Positions 42,133 to 53,717 are shown, counted from the first letter of the stretch. The stretch: DNA of 64,000 bases from Bartonella sp. WD12.1 (GCF_002022415.1 NZ_MUBG01000001.1:620001-684000); one strand, 5' to 3'. Notes: generated by a model from the sequence alone, not told the origin. Program-made: numbers and translations.

Positions 42133-44409
42133 TCAATATCGTCTTTGTTTATAGGAATTACGTTCCCGTTTTTTTGCTGTAAATTTGTTTTTACGATAGG
42201 AAGTGGATGAAAAAGTAAACGAATGAGGTTGTGTTAATATTTCAAAACATAAAGCACCAGCAAGAGGCTGTACTTCTATAAGTTTTACCTCTACTTCGTC
42301 GCCAAGTTGATAACCTTTGCAACTCCATTTTCCTATAAGGGTATGTTGTGTTTCATCAAAATGATAGTAATCACGTTTAAGTGTGGAAATGGGCACAAAG
42401 CCGTCTGCATTTAGTTTGTCCAGTGAAATAAAAAGACCTGCTTTTGTAACTCCAGAAATGCGACCTTTAAATGAATGGCCTATTTTATTAACCAAATAAT
42501 GTGCAACAAGCCGATCAACAGTTTCTCTTTCGGCCATCATTGCGCGACGTTCATATGCAGAAATTTGCATAGCGATTGCTGTTAAATTTTGTTCTTGTGC
42601 ATTTGTTAGTTTGTCATCGCCTAATTGTAGGGCTTTAATAAGCGCTCGATGAACAATCAAATCAGCATAACGGCGGATTGGTGATGTAAAATGTGCATAG
42701 TTATGCAGATTTAAGCCAAAGTGACCTATATTTTCAGGATTATATTCAGCCTGAGATTGTGAGCGTAAAATAACCTGATTAACCAATTCCTGTTGTTGTG
42801 TATTAATGGCTTGTGCAAGAATGTTATTGAATCGTTCTGATGTAAGTTCTTCTTTTCGAGAAAATGATATCCCTAAACTTTGAAGAAAATTCTGTAATAT
42901 TTCTTGTTTTGCGAGAGATGGCTTGTCATGAACGCGATAAATAAAGGGCTGATGATGTTCTTTTAATGTTTCCGCGGCTGCAACATTAGCTTGTATCATA
43001 AATTCTTCAATTAAGCGATGTGTTTCTAGATGAGGTGGAACCACAACATTTTTAATATGCCCATTTTGATCAAGAATGATCTTTTTTTCTGGTACCTCTA
43101 ATTCAAGTGGTTTTCGACGATTGCGTGCAATTTTGAGTTTGATATAAGCACTCCACAATGGTTGCAAGATATTCTCAAGAAGAGGGGCCGTTTTTTCATT
43201 TGTATTGCCTTCAATTGCACACTGTACTTCTTGATAAGATAGTTTAGCTACCGTACGCATAATAATACGATGAAAACTATGTTTACGTTTGTTGCCATTT
43301 GCATCAAAAATCATACGAACAGCTAAAGCAGGTCTGTCTTTTCCTTCAAGAAGAGAGCATAAATTATTAGAGATGTATTCAGGAAGCATTGGCACAACGC
43401 AATCAGGAAAATAAACAGAATTGCCTCGTTTCAATGCTTCTTGGTCTAAAGCACTTCCTGTTTTTACATAATAAGAGACATCTGCGATTGCTACAGTGAT
43501 AATCCAACCATCGTTATTTGCAGGATCTTCATCTTTTACAGCATAAACGGCATCGTCATGGTCTTTTGCATCTGGTGGATCAATTGTAACAAACGGTAAC
43601 TGTCGCCAATCTTCATGATTTGTTGTGTTGACAATAGGTTTTGCACTTTTGGCTTGCTTCAAGACCTCTTCAGGAAAAACATAAGGAATTCCTTTTGAAA
43701 TAAGTGCGATCATTGAAAGTGCTTTTTCACTATTGATAGATCCCAAAATATTTTTTATTTTTGCACTTTTTGATCTGTGAGTCGTATTTTTTCTAATTTC
43801 AGCTTCAACGAGATCACCCGATTTTATGTCAACATCTAAGGGGGTTTCAATAATTAGATCATTAGTTTTACGGTCTATAGAACAAAGCTGCCATTGATTA
43901 TTTTCTAATTTTTTTACTATGCCGAGCATAGTTCTTTCTTGCTTATCAATTTTACGGATAATACGCCCTGTATAGGAAAAACTTTGAGGAGTTTTATTTC
44001 GAAAAATTTTTACAAGACAGTGATCTCCAAGACTAATACTGATTCTTTTTATATAGCGAGGAGATATTTCAATATTTGGTTTTAAATCACCCTTCCATTC
44101 AAGAGGTTGCGCAATAAAACCTCCATCATTATCTAATGCACTTATTTTAACTAAAGTAATAGGCGGCAATCTTTCTTGAGTCGTTATTTTCTTATGTTTT
44201 TTTGATATAGAACTAGGATCCTTCAACTGATCGAGCATATTTTTCAACCAACGACGAGAATCGCCTTTTAAATTAAAAGCCTTAGCGATTTCGCGTCTAT
44301 TTAATAGGCAAGGATTGTCAGTAATAAAGGACAAAATTTCTGCTTTATTAGGCAGTCGTTCAGTGTAAGAAGACTGAAGATATTTTGTTTTTTTCTGACC
44401 TTTAATCAA
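42133..44409 (-). CDS. rnr: Ribonuclease R
   Basis: 758 residues, usual for RNase R. An N-terminal helical region (NRREIAKAFNLKGDSRRWLK) and cold-shock domains precede the RNB domain with its catalytic aspartates (VTIDPPDAKDHDDAVYAV) and PMLPEYISNNLCSLLEG. An S1 domain (FKGRISGVTKAGLFISLDKL) and a basic C-terminal tail (KKRERNSYKQRRY) follow. It degrades structured RNA 3' to 5'. It lies 58 bases downstream of topA in the same direction. Confidence 0.96.
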   Translation of the reverse strand: MIKGQKKTKYLQSSYTERLPNKAEILSFITDNPCLLNRREIAKAFNLKGDSRRWLKNMLDQLKDPSSISKKHKKITTQERLPPITLVKISALDNDGGFIAQPLEWKGDLKPNIEISPRYIKRISISLGDHCLVKIFRNKTPQSFSYTGRIIRKIDKQERTMLGIVKKLENNQWQLCSIDRKTNDLIIETPLDVDIKSGDLVEAEIRKNTTHRSKSAKIKNILGSINSEKALSMIALISKGIPYVFPEEVLKQAKSAKPIVNTTNHEDWRQLPFVTIDPPDAKDHDDAVYAVKDEDPANNDGWIITVAIADVSYYVKTGSALDQEALKRGNSVYFPDCVVPMLPEYISNNLCSLLEGKDRPALAVRMIFDANGNKRKHSFHRIIMRTVAKLSYQEVQCAIEGNTNEKTAPLLENILQPLWSAYIKLKIARNRRKPLELEVPEKKIILDQNGHIKNVVVPPHLETHRLIEEFMIQANVAAAETLKEHHQPFIYRVHDKPSLAKQEILQNFLQSLGISFSRKEELTSERFNNILAQAINTQQQELVNQVILRSQSQAEYNPENIGHFGLNLHNYAHFTSPIRRYADLIVHRALIKALQLGDDKLTNAQEQNLTAIAMQISAYERRAMMAERETVDRLVAHYLVNKIGHSFKGRISGVTKAGLFISLDKLNADGFVPISTLKRDYYHFDETQHTLIGKWSCKGYQLGDEVEVKLIEVQPLAGALCFEILTQPHSFTFSSTSYRKNKFTAKKRERNSYKQRRY

Positions 44410-44467
44410 AATTTATGCCTCTTTTATCTTAGAAAAAGTTTTTTCAATGCTATCTTTTTCTGCGTAA

Positions 44468-47017
44468 CTATTTTTTCCTATTCACTCTTCGCCCTTTTTT
44501 AGGGGCAGATGCTTTGGCTAAGAGAAGATCTAATGCTTCTAAAAGCGTTACATCAGCGGGATCTTTATCTTTTGGTAATGTTGCATTGATTTTTCCCCAA
44601 TTTACATACAAACCATAACGTCCATCGCGCACAGTGACAGTTCCACCCTCTGGATGCTCACCTAATGTGATGAGTGCTTCAGGTACTGTCCGGCCCCGTT
44701 TTGTTTTATTTTCTTGTTTTTCAGCTAGCAGTGTAACAGCATGATTGATGCCAATCTCAAAGACTTCATTGATATCAGAAAGATTTGCAGACTTTCCGTC
44801 ATGAGCAAGATAAGGGCCATATCGCCCAATTGTGGCTGTGATTATTTTTCCCGTTTCAGGATGAATCCCAATTTCACGGGGAAGAGATAGCAAAGATAGG
44901 GCTTGATTAAGATCAATATTTTTTTTTGCCCACTCTTTTGGTAGCCCTACACGTTTGGCTCCTTTATCCTGACCAAGTTGAATATATGAACCAAAGCGAC
45001 CAGTACAAAGAAAGATATCTTTTCTCGTTTCAGGATCAACGCCAAGTACAAGAGGCTCGTCACTGCGCACAACTTCATTTTCTTCTCTTGTATCTATACC
45101 AAGTTGGCGTGTATATTTACATTCGGGATAATTGGAACAGCCAACAAATGCACCATAACGCCCTAGTTTTAGCGATAACTGGCCATTTGTACAAAGAGGG
45201 CAAGATCGGGAATCACTTCCATCTTCACGTGTGGGAAAAGCAAGAGGCGCTAATATTACGTTTAAGACATCAAGGACATGTGTTATACGCAATTTCTGGA
45301 TATCAGTAACGGATGCATTAAATTCATTCCAAAAGTCATGTAAAACGTCTTTCCAGGCTAGTTTTCCATCCGATATAAGATCGAGTTTTTCTTCAAGATT
45401 TGCTGTAAAGCCGTACTCTACATAACGATTAAAGAAACTTTCAAGAAAAGCTGTGACAATACGTCCTTTAGCATCAGGAACAAGCTTTCGTTTATCAGTT
45501 ACAGTATAGCCACGTTCAGAAAGTATCGCTAATATAGAGGCATAAGTTGAAGGGCGGCCAATACCCAATTCTTCAAGTTTTTTGATTAATGAAGCTTCAG
45601 AATAACGGGGAGGGGGCTCTGTGGTATGTTGAGTTACCTCAACTTTTTCTTTTGTTAGTGCTTCATTAGCGTTGATGTGGGGTAGGCGCGCTGATTCATC
45701 ATCTTCACCATTTTCTTCATCTCGTTGATCGGTATAGGCAGAAATAAAACCATCAAAGCGAATAACAGACCCTGTTGCACGCAAATTGGCATTATTTTTT
45801 CCTTGAATCGCTTGAATTTCGACTGTTGTACGTTCAATTTCAGCAGAACACATTTGGCTTGCAATAGCGCGTTTCCATATCAATTCATATAATTTTGCTT
45901 GATCATTATCAAGAAAATTGCGTATTTGATTGGGGTTGCGTTGAAAATCTGTTGGGCGAATAGCTTCATGCGCTTCTTGTGCATTTTTTGCTTTTGTTGA
46001 ATAAAAACGTGGTTTTTCAGGAACATAGTCATTACCAAAGGACTCTTTAATCACTTTTCGTGCTGAATCAATGGCTTCTGTTGCCATTTGTACACCATCT
46101 GTACGCATGTAAGTGATAAGACCTGACGTTTCACCATTAATTTCAACACCTTCATAAAGTTTTTGGGCAATTCGCATAGTACGAGAAGGAGAGAAACCTA
46201 ATTTTGAAGAAGCAGCTTGCTGTAACGTGGATGTTGTAAATGGTGGGGAAGGATTTCTTTTGATAGGTTTTGCTTCAATATTTAAAGTGCGATATTCTGC
46301 CTCCTCCAGCATGGAGCGGATTTTTTCTGCTTGTTCTAAGGATTTAATATCAAGTTTTCCAAGCTTTTCTTGGTTAAATGCTACCAGTCGCGCGTAAAAA
46401 TTATCATCTCGAATCGTTTTTAATGATGTTGTGATCGACCAATAATCTTCTTTAATGAAATGTTCTATTTCTGATTCGCGATCACAAATAATACGTAAAG
46501 CAACCGATTGAACGCGACCAGCTGAACGTGAACCTGGTAGTTTACGCCATAAAACAGGTGAAAGTGTAAAACCAACGAGATAATCAAGAGCACGGCGCGC
46601 AAGATAAGCATCGACGAGCGATATATCAATATCACGCGGATTATTCATAGCATCAAGTACAGATTTTTTTGTGATTGCATTGAAAACAACCCGTTTAACA
46701 GGTTTATCCTTTAAAACTTTTTTTTGATTAAGAACATCAAGGATGTGCCATGAAATGGCTTCTCCTTCACGGTCGGGGTCGGTTGCCAAAATAAGGCTAT
46801 CAGCTTCTTTAACGGCTTTTGCTATTTCGTTTAAACGTTTTGCAGAAGTGGTATCAATATCCCATTTCATGGCAAAATCTTGATCAGGTAGAACAGAGCC
46901 ATCTTTTGCAGACAAGTCACGCACATGCCCGAATGAGGCTACTACTTTATATTGAGGTCCAAGATATTTATTAATTGTCTTTGCTTTAGCTGGAGATTCG
47001 ACGATAACGATATCCAT
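44468..47017 (-). CDS. topA: DNA topoisomerase I
   Basis: 849 residues. TOPRIM domain (MDIVIVESPAKAKTINKYLG, ILATDPDREGEAISWH), active-site tyrosine in GLITYMRTDG, and at the C-terminus one zinc-type domain (CPLCTNGQLSLKLGRYGAFV, then CSNYPEC) followed by lysine-rich repeats (GRFGSYIQLG, GRYGPYLA, GRYGLYVNWG) and a basic tail. It relaxes negative supercoils. The gene order dprA, topA, rnr is the usual Rhizobiales order. Confidence 0.97.
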   Translation of the reverse strand: MDIVIVESPAKAKTINKYLGPQYKVVASFGHVRDLSAKDGSVLPDQDFAMKWDIDTTSAKRLNEIAKAVKEADSLILATDPDREGEAISWHILDVLNQKKVLKDKPVKRVVFNAITKKSVLDAMNNPRDIDISLVDAYLARRALDYLVGFTLSPVLWRKLPGSRSAGRVQSVALRIICDRESEIEHFIKEDYWSITTSLKTIRDDNFYARLVAFNQEKLGKLDIKSLEQAEKIRSMLEEAEYRTLNIEAKPIKRNPSPPFTTSTLQQAASSKLGFSPSRTMRIAQKLYEGVEINGETSGLITYMRTDGVQMATEAIDSARKVIKESFGNDYVPEKPRFYSTKAKNAQEAHEAIRPTDFQRNPNQIRNFLDNDQAKLYELIWKRAIASQMCSAEIERTTVEIQAIQGKNNANLRATGSVIRFDGFISAYTDQRDEENGEDDESARLPHINANEALTKEKVEVTQHTTEPPPRYSEASLIKKLEELGIGRPSTYASILAILSERGYTVTDKRKLVPDAKGRIVTAFLESFFNRYVEYGFTANLEEKLDLISDGKLAWKDVLHDFWNEFNASVTDIQKLRITHVLDVLNVILAPLAFPTREDGSDSRSCPLCTNGQLSLKLGRYGAFVGCSNYPECKYTRQLGIDTREENEVVRSDEPLVLGVDPETRKDIFLCTGRFGSYIQLGQDKGAKRVGLPKEWAKKNIDLNQALSLLSLPREIGIHPETGKIITATIGRYGPYLAHDGKSANLSDINEVFEIGINHAVTLLAEKQENKTKRGRTVPEALITLGEHPEGGTVTVRDGRYGLYVNWGKINATLPKDKDPADVTLLEALDLLLAKASAPKKGRRVNRKK

Positions 47018-47264
47018 GATTTTATCCGAATGTTAAAATAAAAAATTCTCTGTATAAACTCCTTTCAAATGAATAGCTAATGGCAATTAGTCAAGAACAC
47101 ATAAAAAAAACTATATTATACAACTTTTGATTGTTATTATTTAAAATACTCTTTATAAGAGATCGCATAACTTATTTTCCGTGGCTAATATAAAAAAGTA
47201 CGCGGTAAAATATTAAGATAACATCTATTGAGAGATGGGGAGAATGCTCAAGGATAAAAAAAAT

Positions 47265-47471
47265 ATGCGTATAAATCGTTTAAAAGTTATCCATTATATC
47301 ACGGATATGTCAAAACAAATGAGTCAAATGGCGCGTCAAGCTCATAGTCCACTTTTAGCATTACTCTTGGATATGGTAGCCAAAGAGGGGCAAAGTGTTA
47401 TTAATAGCTCTGAGGGGCTTGGGGAAGATTCAACGTCGACAATGACACACAACCGTCAGAGTGTCGAATAA
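47265..47471 (+). CDS. Small conserved-looking protein, convergent with dprA
   Basis: 68 residues from ATG 47265, which has AAGGA nine bases upstream; ATG 47235 is an alternative. The core VIHYITDMSKQMSQMARQAH and LLALLLDMVAKEGQS is helical and looks like small alphaproteobacterial proteins of unknown role. Its last 71 bases overlap the dprA 3' end on the opposite strand. Coding status is likely but not certain. Confidence 0.45.
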   Translation: MRINRLKVIHYITDMSKQMSQMARQAHSPLLALLLDMVAKEGQSVINSSEGLGEDSTSTMTHNRQSVE

Positions 47472-48648
47472 GCTTCCCAGCAAGTTCAAGTTCAACCAAT
47501 AACAGGTAAAGGTTTTGTAAAGGAATATCTGAATGACTACTTAATGTATCTAGATCAATTGGAGTTGTTGAAAGAGCTGAAAGAACAGCTAAGCGTTCTG
47601 AATCATTTCTAATAGAAGTAGATTTATCAGTTTCTGTATTAGGTGAACTAAAACCTTCCTGTTGAAATTGAATTGAATATTCTTTTTCAAGAAGATTGAG
47701 CTGAGAACTTACAGTATTTGAGACTAATGGTGTAAGTGTTTCTATAATATCAGAAGGGTGTGTAACCAATAAAGCACCTTCTTTAATAAGATTATTTGTA
47801 CCAACTGATCTTGGATCAAGTGGAGAACCGGGAATGGCAAAAATTAATCGTCCTATTTCAACAGCTTGACGAGCTGTAATTAAGGATCCTGACCGCATAG
47901 CCGCTTCTGTTACTAAGAGGCCAAGCGATAAACCTGCAATAATACGATTTCTTCTTGGAAAATCGATAGCACGTGGTTTCCAACCAACAGGCATTTCACT
48001 AATAATTGCTCCACCATTCGTGATAATATCATCATAAAGTTTTTTATTTTCAGGAGGGTAAATATGATCAATTCCGCCAGCCATAACTGCAACGGTACCT
48101 GTTTTTAAACTTGTTTGGTGAGCAATACTATCAATTCCACGTGCAAGCCCAGAAATGGTTATAAAGCCAGCGTTACCAAGAAAATGAGAAAATTGAGCAG
48201 TTAGCTTCTTACCTGCTGCCGAAGCGTTTCGAGAGCCAATAATCCCAACGGAGAATTTATGAAAAACTGAAACATTGCCTTTTATAGTAATGAGTGGTGG
48301 GGATGCTTCTGTTACCTTAAGATATGCTGGGTAATCTGGTTCTCCTACGCCGACAAAACGAATACCCAATTTTTCAGCTTTTTGCATCTCTTTTTCAGCA
48401 TCTTCTAACGTTGCTATTCGAATAGGTGCACAACGACCACCTTTTCTACTAAGCTCAGGAAGTACCGCCAAAGCATTTTCTGCTGTTTTATAATGATCAA
48501 TTAAATTACGAAAGGTAACAGGCCCAACATTCTCACTACGTAATAACCGCAACCAGTTTAAACGTTGGTGATCAGTAAGTGGAATCCCTTTATTTATTTC
48601 TGTTTTTAGTGCCAATCTTACTTTCTTTCCCAACGAATAATCTACCAA
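47401..48648 (-). CDS. dprA: DNA processing protein DprA
   Basis: 415 residues. A SAM-like N-terminal region ([20 protein letters not shown]) precedes the Rossmann domain with [45 protein letters not shown] and [16 protein letters not shown]-terminal winged helix (about 350-405, [20 protein letters not shown]) closes it. DprA loads RecA on incoming single-stranded DNA in transformation. The frame overlaps plsY by 59 bases, so a later non-ATG start is possible. Confidence 0.93.
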   Translation of the reverse strand: MVDYSLGKKVRLALKTEINKGIPLTDHQRLNWLRLLRSENVGPVTFRNLIDHYKTAENALAVLPELSRKGGRCAPIRIATLEDAEKEMQKAEKLGIRFVGVGEPDYPAYLKVTEASPPLITIKGNVSVFHKFSVGIIGSRNASAAGKKLTAQFSHFLGNAGFITISGLARGIDSIAHQTSLKTGTVAVMAGGIDHIYPPENKKLYDDIITNGGAIISEMPVGWKPRAIDFPRRNRIIAGLSLGLLVTEAAMRSGSLITARQAVEIGRLIFAIPGSPLDPRSVGTNNLIKEGALLVTHPSDIIETLTPLVSNTVSSQLNLLEKEYSIQFQQEGFSSPNTETDKSTSIRNDSERLAVLSALSTTPIDLDTLSSHSDIPLQNLYLLLVELELAGKLIRHSDGCVSLSTLNLPQAPQSY

Positions 48649-49252
48649 TATTCATATGATGTTTTATAATCACAAGTATGCTCATTATTACCATTATGCA
48701 ATGAGCATAGAAGTAAGGAGAAAAAAAATAAATAAAAATTGGAACAATAATAACAGCAATAAGCCCGGATAATGAAGAATAATGCGTAAATAGAAAAATT
48801 CCTATCCAGATGACGATAAAAACAACTGCTGATGGCCAGTAAAATCCTAAAGATATACCTAGATAAATAGCAACACCTTTGCCACCTTTAAATTTGAGCC
48901 ATATGGGAAAAAGATGCCCCAAGAAGGCAAAAAAACCAGCTAGAATAATAATGTTGTGCACTGCTAGAATAGTGTCTTCTATTCGATAAATTAGAATTTT
49001 TGCAATTAGAATAACAAAAGTTCCCTTTAGAATATCGCAAAGAAAAGTAAGAGCTGCAATTGTTTTATTTCCTGTACGTAAAACATTTGTCGCTCCAATA
49101 TTTCCAGAACCAATTGTCCTTATATCGCCAAGTTTAGCAAAGCGTGTGAAAAGCAATCCAAATGGGATAGAACCGATAAGGTAAGATATCAGAAAAATAA
49201 ATCCTGTATGAACTTGAAAAAGCGCTTCTATTTCACTCATCAAAAGTCTCAT
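48590..49252 (-). CDS. plsY: Glycerol-3-phosphate acyltransferase PlsY
   Basis: 220 residues with five hydrophobic segments and the three PlsY motifs: [32 protein letters not shown] and, less perfectly, the third near [11 protein letters not shown]. It transfers acyl from acyl-phosphate to glycerol-3-phosphate, the first step of phospholipid synthesis. It overlaps pyrC by four bases and dprA by 59 bases, so pyrB-pyrC-plsY-dprA form one unit. Confidence 0.93.
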   Translation of the reverse strand: MRLLMSEIEALFQVHTGFIFLISYLIGSIPFGLLFTRFAKLGDIRTIGSGNIGATNVLRTGNKTIAALTFLCDILKGTFVILIAKILIYRIEDTILAVHNIIILAGFFAFLGHLFPIWLKFKGGKGVAIYLGISLGFYWPSAVVFIVIWIGIFLFTHYSSLSGLIAVIIVPIFIYFFSPYFYAHCIMVIMSILVIIKHHMNIGRLFVGKESKIGTKNRNK

Positions 49253-50553
49253 TTAGTTTGTTGATCAAGCTTAAACACTGACTGGCCTTTAACAAGTGTT
49301 TGGATAACACGTCCTTGAAAGTGTGTATTCTCAAATGGTGTGTTTTTTGAACGTGAATGAAGCATATCTGAAGATAGTATCCATGGTTCATCAAGGTCAA
49401 CTAAAATAAGATCTGCATTAGCACCTTTTATGAGTGTTCCTGCATCGAGACCGAAGAGTTTTGCAGGTGCTGTTGATAAGAGTTCAGTCAGTCTTAAAAG
49501 AGATATCATTTCATTGTGGTAGAGGAGTAAAGCTACACTTAAGAGAGTTTCCATGCCAATAGCACCTGCTTGAGCGTCTTGGAATGGTAAGCGTTTTGTA
49601 TCAACATCTTGAGGATCATGGGAAGAAACAATAATATCGACTGTTCCATCTTTTATTGCTTCAATCATTGCTATACGATCTTCTTCTGCACGCAGTGGAG
49701 GCATTAAACGGAAAAAGGTACGGTATTCGCCGATATCATTTTCATTAAGGGATAAATGATTAATAGATACGCCGGCTGAAATTTTTGTATTATTCTGTTT
49801 TGCTAAACGAATAGCATCGGCAGACATAGCTGTTGATATTTGTGCAGCGTGATAGCGTGCTTGTGTTAGTGCAGCCAGTCGTAAATCTCTTTCCAATGGA
49901 ATGATTTCTGCTTCACGCGGAATTCCACAAAGACCAAGCCAACTTGCTAATAGACCTTCGTTCATAACACCTTGACCTATAAGGTCTTTGTCTTGTGTTT
50001 CATGAATCAAAGTAACATCAAAATCACGGGCATAAGTCATTGCACGCCGCATAACAGATGAATTTTGAAGAGTTTTTTTTCCCTCACTAAAAGCAACAGC
50101 ACCTGCGTTTTTTAATAAACCGAATTCAGCAATTTCTTGTCCACTTAAACCTTGGGTAATAGCAGCAACAGGATAAATATTGACCAATGACGTTTCATGC
50201 GCTGTGCGCGTAATAAATTCAACAAGTGCCACATTATCAATAACTGGTTGTGTATCTGGCATCATGAGGAAGGAAGTAATACCTCCTGCTGCCGCAGATT
50301 GGCTAGCTGAAGCAATTGTTTCACGGTGCTCAGCTCCTGGTTCACCAACAAAAACTCGTGCATCAACAAGTCCAGGTAGAATCGCTTTATTTTGCGCATC
50401 AATAATTTCTGCACCTTCGGGTGTTCCTTGATTTAGAGCTTCTTTTCCAGCAGCTATAATCAGTCCATTTTCAATAATAACTGTACCAATTTCGTCAATT
50501 GCACGCGAAGGATCAACAATACGAGCGTTTTGAAAAACCATAGGTTTTGTCAT
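49249..50553 (-). CDS. pyrC: Dihydroorotase-like protein, probably non-catalytic
   Basis: 434 residues from the ATG that overlaps the pyrB stop (ATGA) and follows GGAGAAAAG. The amidohydrolase fold is complete, but the metal motif HxH expected after the first strand (GLxDxHVH) is replaced: [19 protein letters not shown]. The distal TDHAPH-like motif reads [10 protein letters not shown]. Loss of the histidines means it should not bind zinc normally. In other bacteria such pseudo-dihydroorotases pair with and stabilise PyrB; its position beside pyrB fits. A true PyrC would be encoded elsewhere. Confidence 0.85.
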   Translation of the reverse strand: MTKPMVFQNARIVDPSRAIDEIGTVIIENGLIIAAGKEALNQGTPEGAEIIDAQNKAILPGLVDARVFVGEPGAEHRETIASASQSAAAGGITSFLMMPDTQPVIDNVALVEFITRTAHETSLVNIYPVAAITQGLSGQEIAEFGLLKNAGAVAFSEGKKTLQNSSVMRRAMTYARDFDVTLIHETQDKDLIGQGVMNEGLLASWLGLCGIPREAEIIPLERDLRLAALTQARYHAAQISTAMSADAIRLAKQNNTKISAGVSINHLSLNENDIGEYRTFFRLMPPLRAEEDRIAMIEAIKDGTVDIIVSSHDPQDVDTKRLPFQDAQAGAIGMETLLSVALLLYHNEMISLLRLTELLSTAPAKLFGLDAGTLIKGANADLILVDLDEPWILSSDMLHSRSKNTPFENTHFQGRVIQTLVKGQSVFKLDQQTK

Positions 50554-51515
50554 TTCTTTTCTCCACTCCAATTATGACGCGAATCGAGCAAGGCTTCCAT
50601 AACAGCCATGCGCACAGCGATTCCCATTTTTACTTGTGTGTGGATCACACTTTGTGCTCCATCTGCTATCTCAGAAGCAATTTCTACACCACGATTTATT
50701 GGGCCAGGATGCATAACGATGCAATCACTTTTTGCATAAGCTAAGTTTTCTTTATGTAAACCAAAATGATGAAAATATTCACGAACGGAAGGAATAAAGG
50801 CACCTACCATACGTTCGCGTTGTAAGCGTAACATCATGATAACATCAGCACCTTTAAGACCTTCTTTCATTGTGTTAAAAACTTCAACGCTCATATCTGC
50901 TATTCTAGTTGGCAGAAGTGTTGAAGGAGCAATAACACGAACACGTGCTCCTAGAGCGTTAAGGCTAATAATGTTGGAACGTGCGACACGTGAATGCAAG
51001 ATATCTCCACAAATTGCAACAGTTAATCCTTCAATACGTCCTTTTATTCTTCGAATAGTCAGGGCATCTAATAAAGCTTGTGTTGGGTGTTCATGTGCAC
51101 CATCGCCTGCATTAATGACACAACAATCAACTTTTTGTGCTAAAAGAGCAGCTGCTCCAGCGCAGTTATGGCGAATGATGAGTATATCCGGATTCATTGC
51201 ATTGAGAGTTATTGCTGTATCAATCAATGTTTCTCCTTTTTTGACGGATGAATTACTAATAGCCATATTCATCACGTTGGCTCCTAATCGCTTACCAGCT
51301 AGTTCGAATGAGGATTGTGTTCGCGTGGAGGCTTCAAAGAAAAGATTAATTTGAGTACGTCCATATAGTGTGGATTTTTTTTTATCAATTGTCTTAGAAA
51401 AAGTAATATTTGCATCTGCACGATCAAGCAGTGTGGTAAGGTCTTGTACATTTAAACCTTTAATACCTAAAAGATGACGGTAGGGAAAAATCGGAAAAAG
51501 AGTATTTTGAGTCAT
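50550..51515 (-). CDS. pyrB: Aspartate carbamoyltransferase catalytic subunit
   Basis: 321 residues. Carbamoyl phosphate site [20 protein letters not shown], then the loop [33 protein letters not shown] and the aspartate site [10 protein letters not shown], followed by [11 protein letters not shown]. It makes carbamoyl aspartate in pyrimidine synthesis. No regulatory subunit is seen; the class that pairs with a dihydroorotase-like partner is indicated by the coupled downstream gene. Confidence 0.96.
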   Translation of the reverse strand: MTQNTLFPIFPYRHLLGIKGLNVQDLTTLLDRADANITFSKTIDKKKSTLYGRTQINLFFEASTRTQSSFELAGKRLGANVMNMAISNSSVKKGETLIDTAITLNAMNPDILIIRHNCAGAAALLAQKVDCCVINAGDGAHEHPTQALLDALTIRRIKGRIEGLTVAICGDILHSRVARSNIISLNALGARVRVIAPSTLLPTRIADMSVEVFNTMKEGLKGADVIMMLRLQRERMVGAFIPSVREYFHHFGLHKENLAYAKSDCIVMHPGPINRGVEIASEIADGAQSVIHTQVKMGIAVRMAVMEALLDSRHNWSGEKK

Positions 51516-51627
51516 AGCATTCTTTTCTAGAGATCTCTAAAGAATTTAAACAAGTATTTGTTTGAATGTAATAAATGTAAAAAGATAAATAGTCTATGAT
51601 ATCAATGATTCGAATAAGGAATATACT

Positions 51628-53253
51628 ATGAGTTCTCTGTTTATGCAGAATGGCCAGCGAAAAAATGCGTTTCTTAGTGATACACTTATGTTTCGTATTG
51701 CATCTAATTTACCTGTATCTTTATTAGCAAGTTTTGAAGAAATAGGAGCATTTGTAGCTAGCCATGAAGCACGAGATCTCTCCCGTTTAGCAAATCACCA
51801 CCGACCAATATTACGCTATAATACCGAATGGAGCCAATTAACAGAACAGTTAGAAATCCACCCTGCCTATGATACTCTTCAAAGATATTCTAGACAAGTG
51901 GGGTTAAGTACTTCACTATGGGAAAATATAGCTTCGGAAAGTGGAATACGTTATCAGGTACGTGCTATTCGTTTAGCTTTATCTGCTGGTCTGGAAACCG
52001 GTCATTTGAATGAGGTTATTATAACAAGTGCAGCTATTGCGGTATTAATTGGGGACGTTAAGTTATTTAAAAGATGGCGAAACGTACTTTTGTCACGTCA
52101 ATATGATTCATCCCTCAAGCCTATTAATGATAAAAAAGGTGCTTCTCTTACTTGTGCTTTTGATAATGTCGCAAAAAGTGAAAAATACCCTTCTAATTTT
52201 CCAATTGCTCAGAAAGTTTCTTTTGATGAAAAGATGGGGCGTGATCTGTATCATTTAAATAGTATAAAAACCAATGTTATTAATCCGATCGCTGATGGAT
52301 ATATTGTTAGTGCGGAAATAGATGGTCATTTAAGCTGCTTTTTAGTCCCACGCGTGCAAGAAAATGGTGCAATAAATAATATCTCAATTCATTATTTATT
52401 GCAGCGTTCTGGAGAATATTCAGTACCAGAGGGGATTGTCCATTTCCAAGGCAGTTATGGTTGGCTTTTGGGAAATATTGGGGAGGGGGCTAAAATAATT
52501 AAAGATATCGATACTATGACGCGCTTCGATCAGTCTGTGATATCAACAGGTGTTTTGCGCGCAGCACTTCAATTTGGCATAGACTTTTTTCGGCAAAAAA
52601 TGCCAAATCAGCCTTTACCACCACTAACAGAGCGTATTTTTGCTGATATTGCACTTGATATTGCTGCTTCACAAGCATTGGTTTTACGTTTAGCACGGGC
52701 ATTTGATAATGCTACAAATAGTCACGCTGAAGCAGCTTTTGCACGTATTATGACACCTATTATTGCTTGTCATGTAAATCAATTAGTTGTTCCTATTGTT
52801 AGTGAAATTATTGCACAGCTTGGTTTAGAAAGTTTTGTGGAAGGCAATCCATTATCGCAAATGTTACATGATGGATCTGCGCGGATAGTTAGAAATAATG
52901 ATTCTAATCAACTAGTGAGGGACGCAATTCTTATAGCTAATAAAGCACCTGGATTATTTCAGCAACTGTTAGAAAAAATTGCAACTGGTATTGGGCCAGC
53001 AGGTCCGCGAGCAGTTGAAATTATCAAATCTGCTATCCATATGGCTTCAACAAATGAAGGAGCAGGCCGTTTTTTTGTTGAGCAAGTGGCATATGCTGCT
53101 GCAACTGCATCATTACGTTATAAGGAAATGGAATATATTGTAAATGCTTATATGGAAAGCCGCCTTGGAGGACAATGGAGATTATCCTATGGCATGATGA
53201 TTGCACGATATAATCCTGGACAATTATTGGAGATTCTTTATCCTTCTGTGTGA
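51628..53253 (+). CDS. AidB-like acyl-CoA dehydrogenase, degenerate flavin site
   Basis: 541 residues, the same length as E. coli AidB. The middle aligns with Aid[39 protein letters not shown], and MTRFDQSV, followed by [11 protein letters not shown]. In contrast the flavin-contacting MTEKQGGSDV region is replaced by [16 protein letters not shown], and the later EVLGGIGY and WEG motifs are replaced too. AidB is a flavoprotein that binds DNA in the alkylation response; this one may have lost flavin binding or catalysis. The 3' end overlaps ruvX by 16 bases, convergently. Confidence 0.75.
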   Translation: MSSLFMQNGQRKNAFLSDTLMFRIASNLPVSLLASFEEIGAFVASHEARDLSRLANHHRPILRYNTEWSQLTEQLEIHPAYDTLQRYSRQVGLSTSLWENIASESGIRYQVRAIRLALSAGLETGHLNEVIITSAAIAVLIGDVKLFKRWRNVLLSRQYDSSLKPINDKKGASLTCAFDNVAKSEKYPSNFPIAQKVSFDEKMGRDLYHLNSIKTNVINPIADGYIVSAEIDGHLSCFLVPRVQENGAINNISIHYLLQRSGEYSVPEGIVHFQGSYGWLLGNIGEGAKIIKDIDTMTRFDQSVISTGVLRAALQFGIDFFRQKMPNQPLPPLTERIFADIALDIAASQALVLRLARAFDNATNSHAEAAFARIMTPIIACHVNQLVVPIVSEIIAQLGLESFVEGNPLSQMLHDGSARIVRNNDSNQLVRDAILIANKAPGLFQQLLEKIATGIGPAGPRAVEIIKSAIHMASTNEGAGRFFVEQVAYAAATASLRYKEMEYIVNAYMESRLGGQWRLSYGMMIARYNPGQLLEILYPSV

Positions 53254-53717
53254 TTTAGGTTCTTAATTCTATCAAGAACGCCTTGTAATATAAAAGCAGC
53301 AGCTGCAGAATCAATGCGGGCTGCTCTTTTGGCGCGTGATACATCCATTTCTAAAAGGGAGCGTTGTGCAGCAATTGTTGACAATCGTTCATCCCAAAAA
53401 ATAAATGGAATTTTTGTATATGCTCTCATATTGCTAACAAAAGTTCGGGTTGCTTGAACACGAGGGCCGTTACTTCCATTCATGTTAACAGGCAAGCCAA
53501 TAACAGCAGCCCCTACATTTTCATTATTAAAAATTTGAACAAGTGTAAGGGCATCTGACGTAAATTTTTTCCGCTGAATGACAGGACGTGGATTTGAAAA
53601 GGTTAAACTGATATCAGAAATAGCAATTCCGATAGTTTTTGTGCCCAAATCCAAACCTGCTATCGTTTGTTTGGGTAAAAGATGTGTAGTAATTTCATGT
53701 AGGTTAATGACAGCCAT
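53238..53717 (-). CDS. ruvX: Pre-16S rRNA nuclease / Holliday junction resolvase-like YqgF
   Basis: 159 residues. The RNase H-like fold is marked by [17 protein letters not shown] at the N-terminus, [17 protein letters not shown] in the middle, [17 protein letters not shown] and the late Asp in [14 protein letters not shown]. YqgF matures the 5' end of 16S rRNA. It is divergent from gatC. Confidence 0.93.
   Translation of the reverse strand: MAVINLHEITTHLLPKQTIAGLDLGTKTIGIAISDISLTFSNPRPVIQRKKFTSDALTLVQIFNNENVGAAVIGLPVNMNGSNGPRVQATRTFVSNMRAYTKIPFIFWDERLSTIAAQRSLLEMDVSRAKRAARIDSAAAAFILQGVLDRIKNLNHTEG

Noticed and set aside
44926-45309. 127-codon plus-strand frame inside topA
   Set aside because: Complement of the conserved topA C-terminal region; no ribosome site or domain.
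50836-51354. 172-codon plus-strand frame inside pyrB
   Set aside because: Long antisense frame over a clearly coding, conserved pyrB; a codon-bias shadow.
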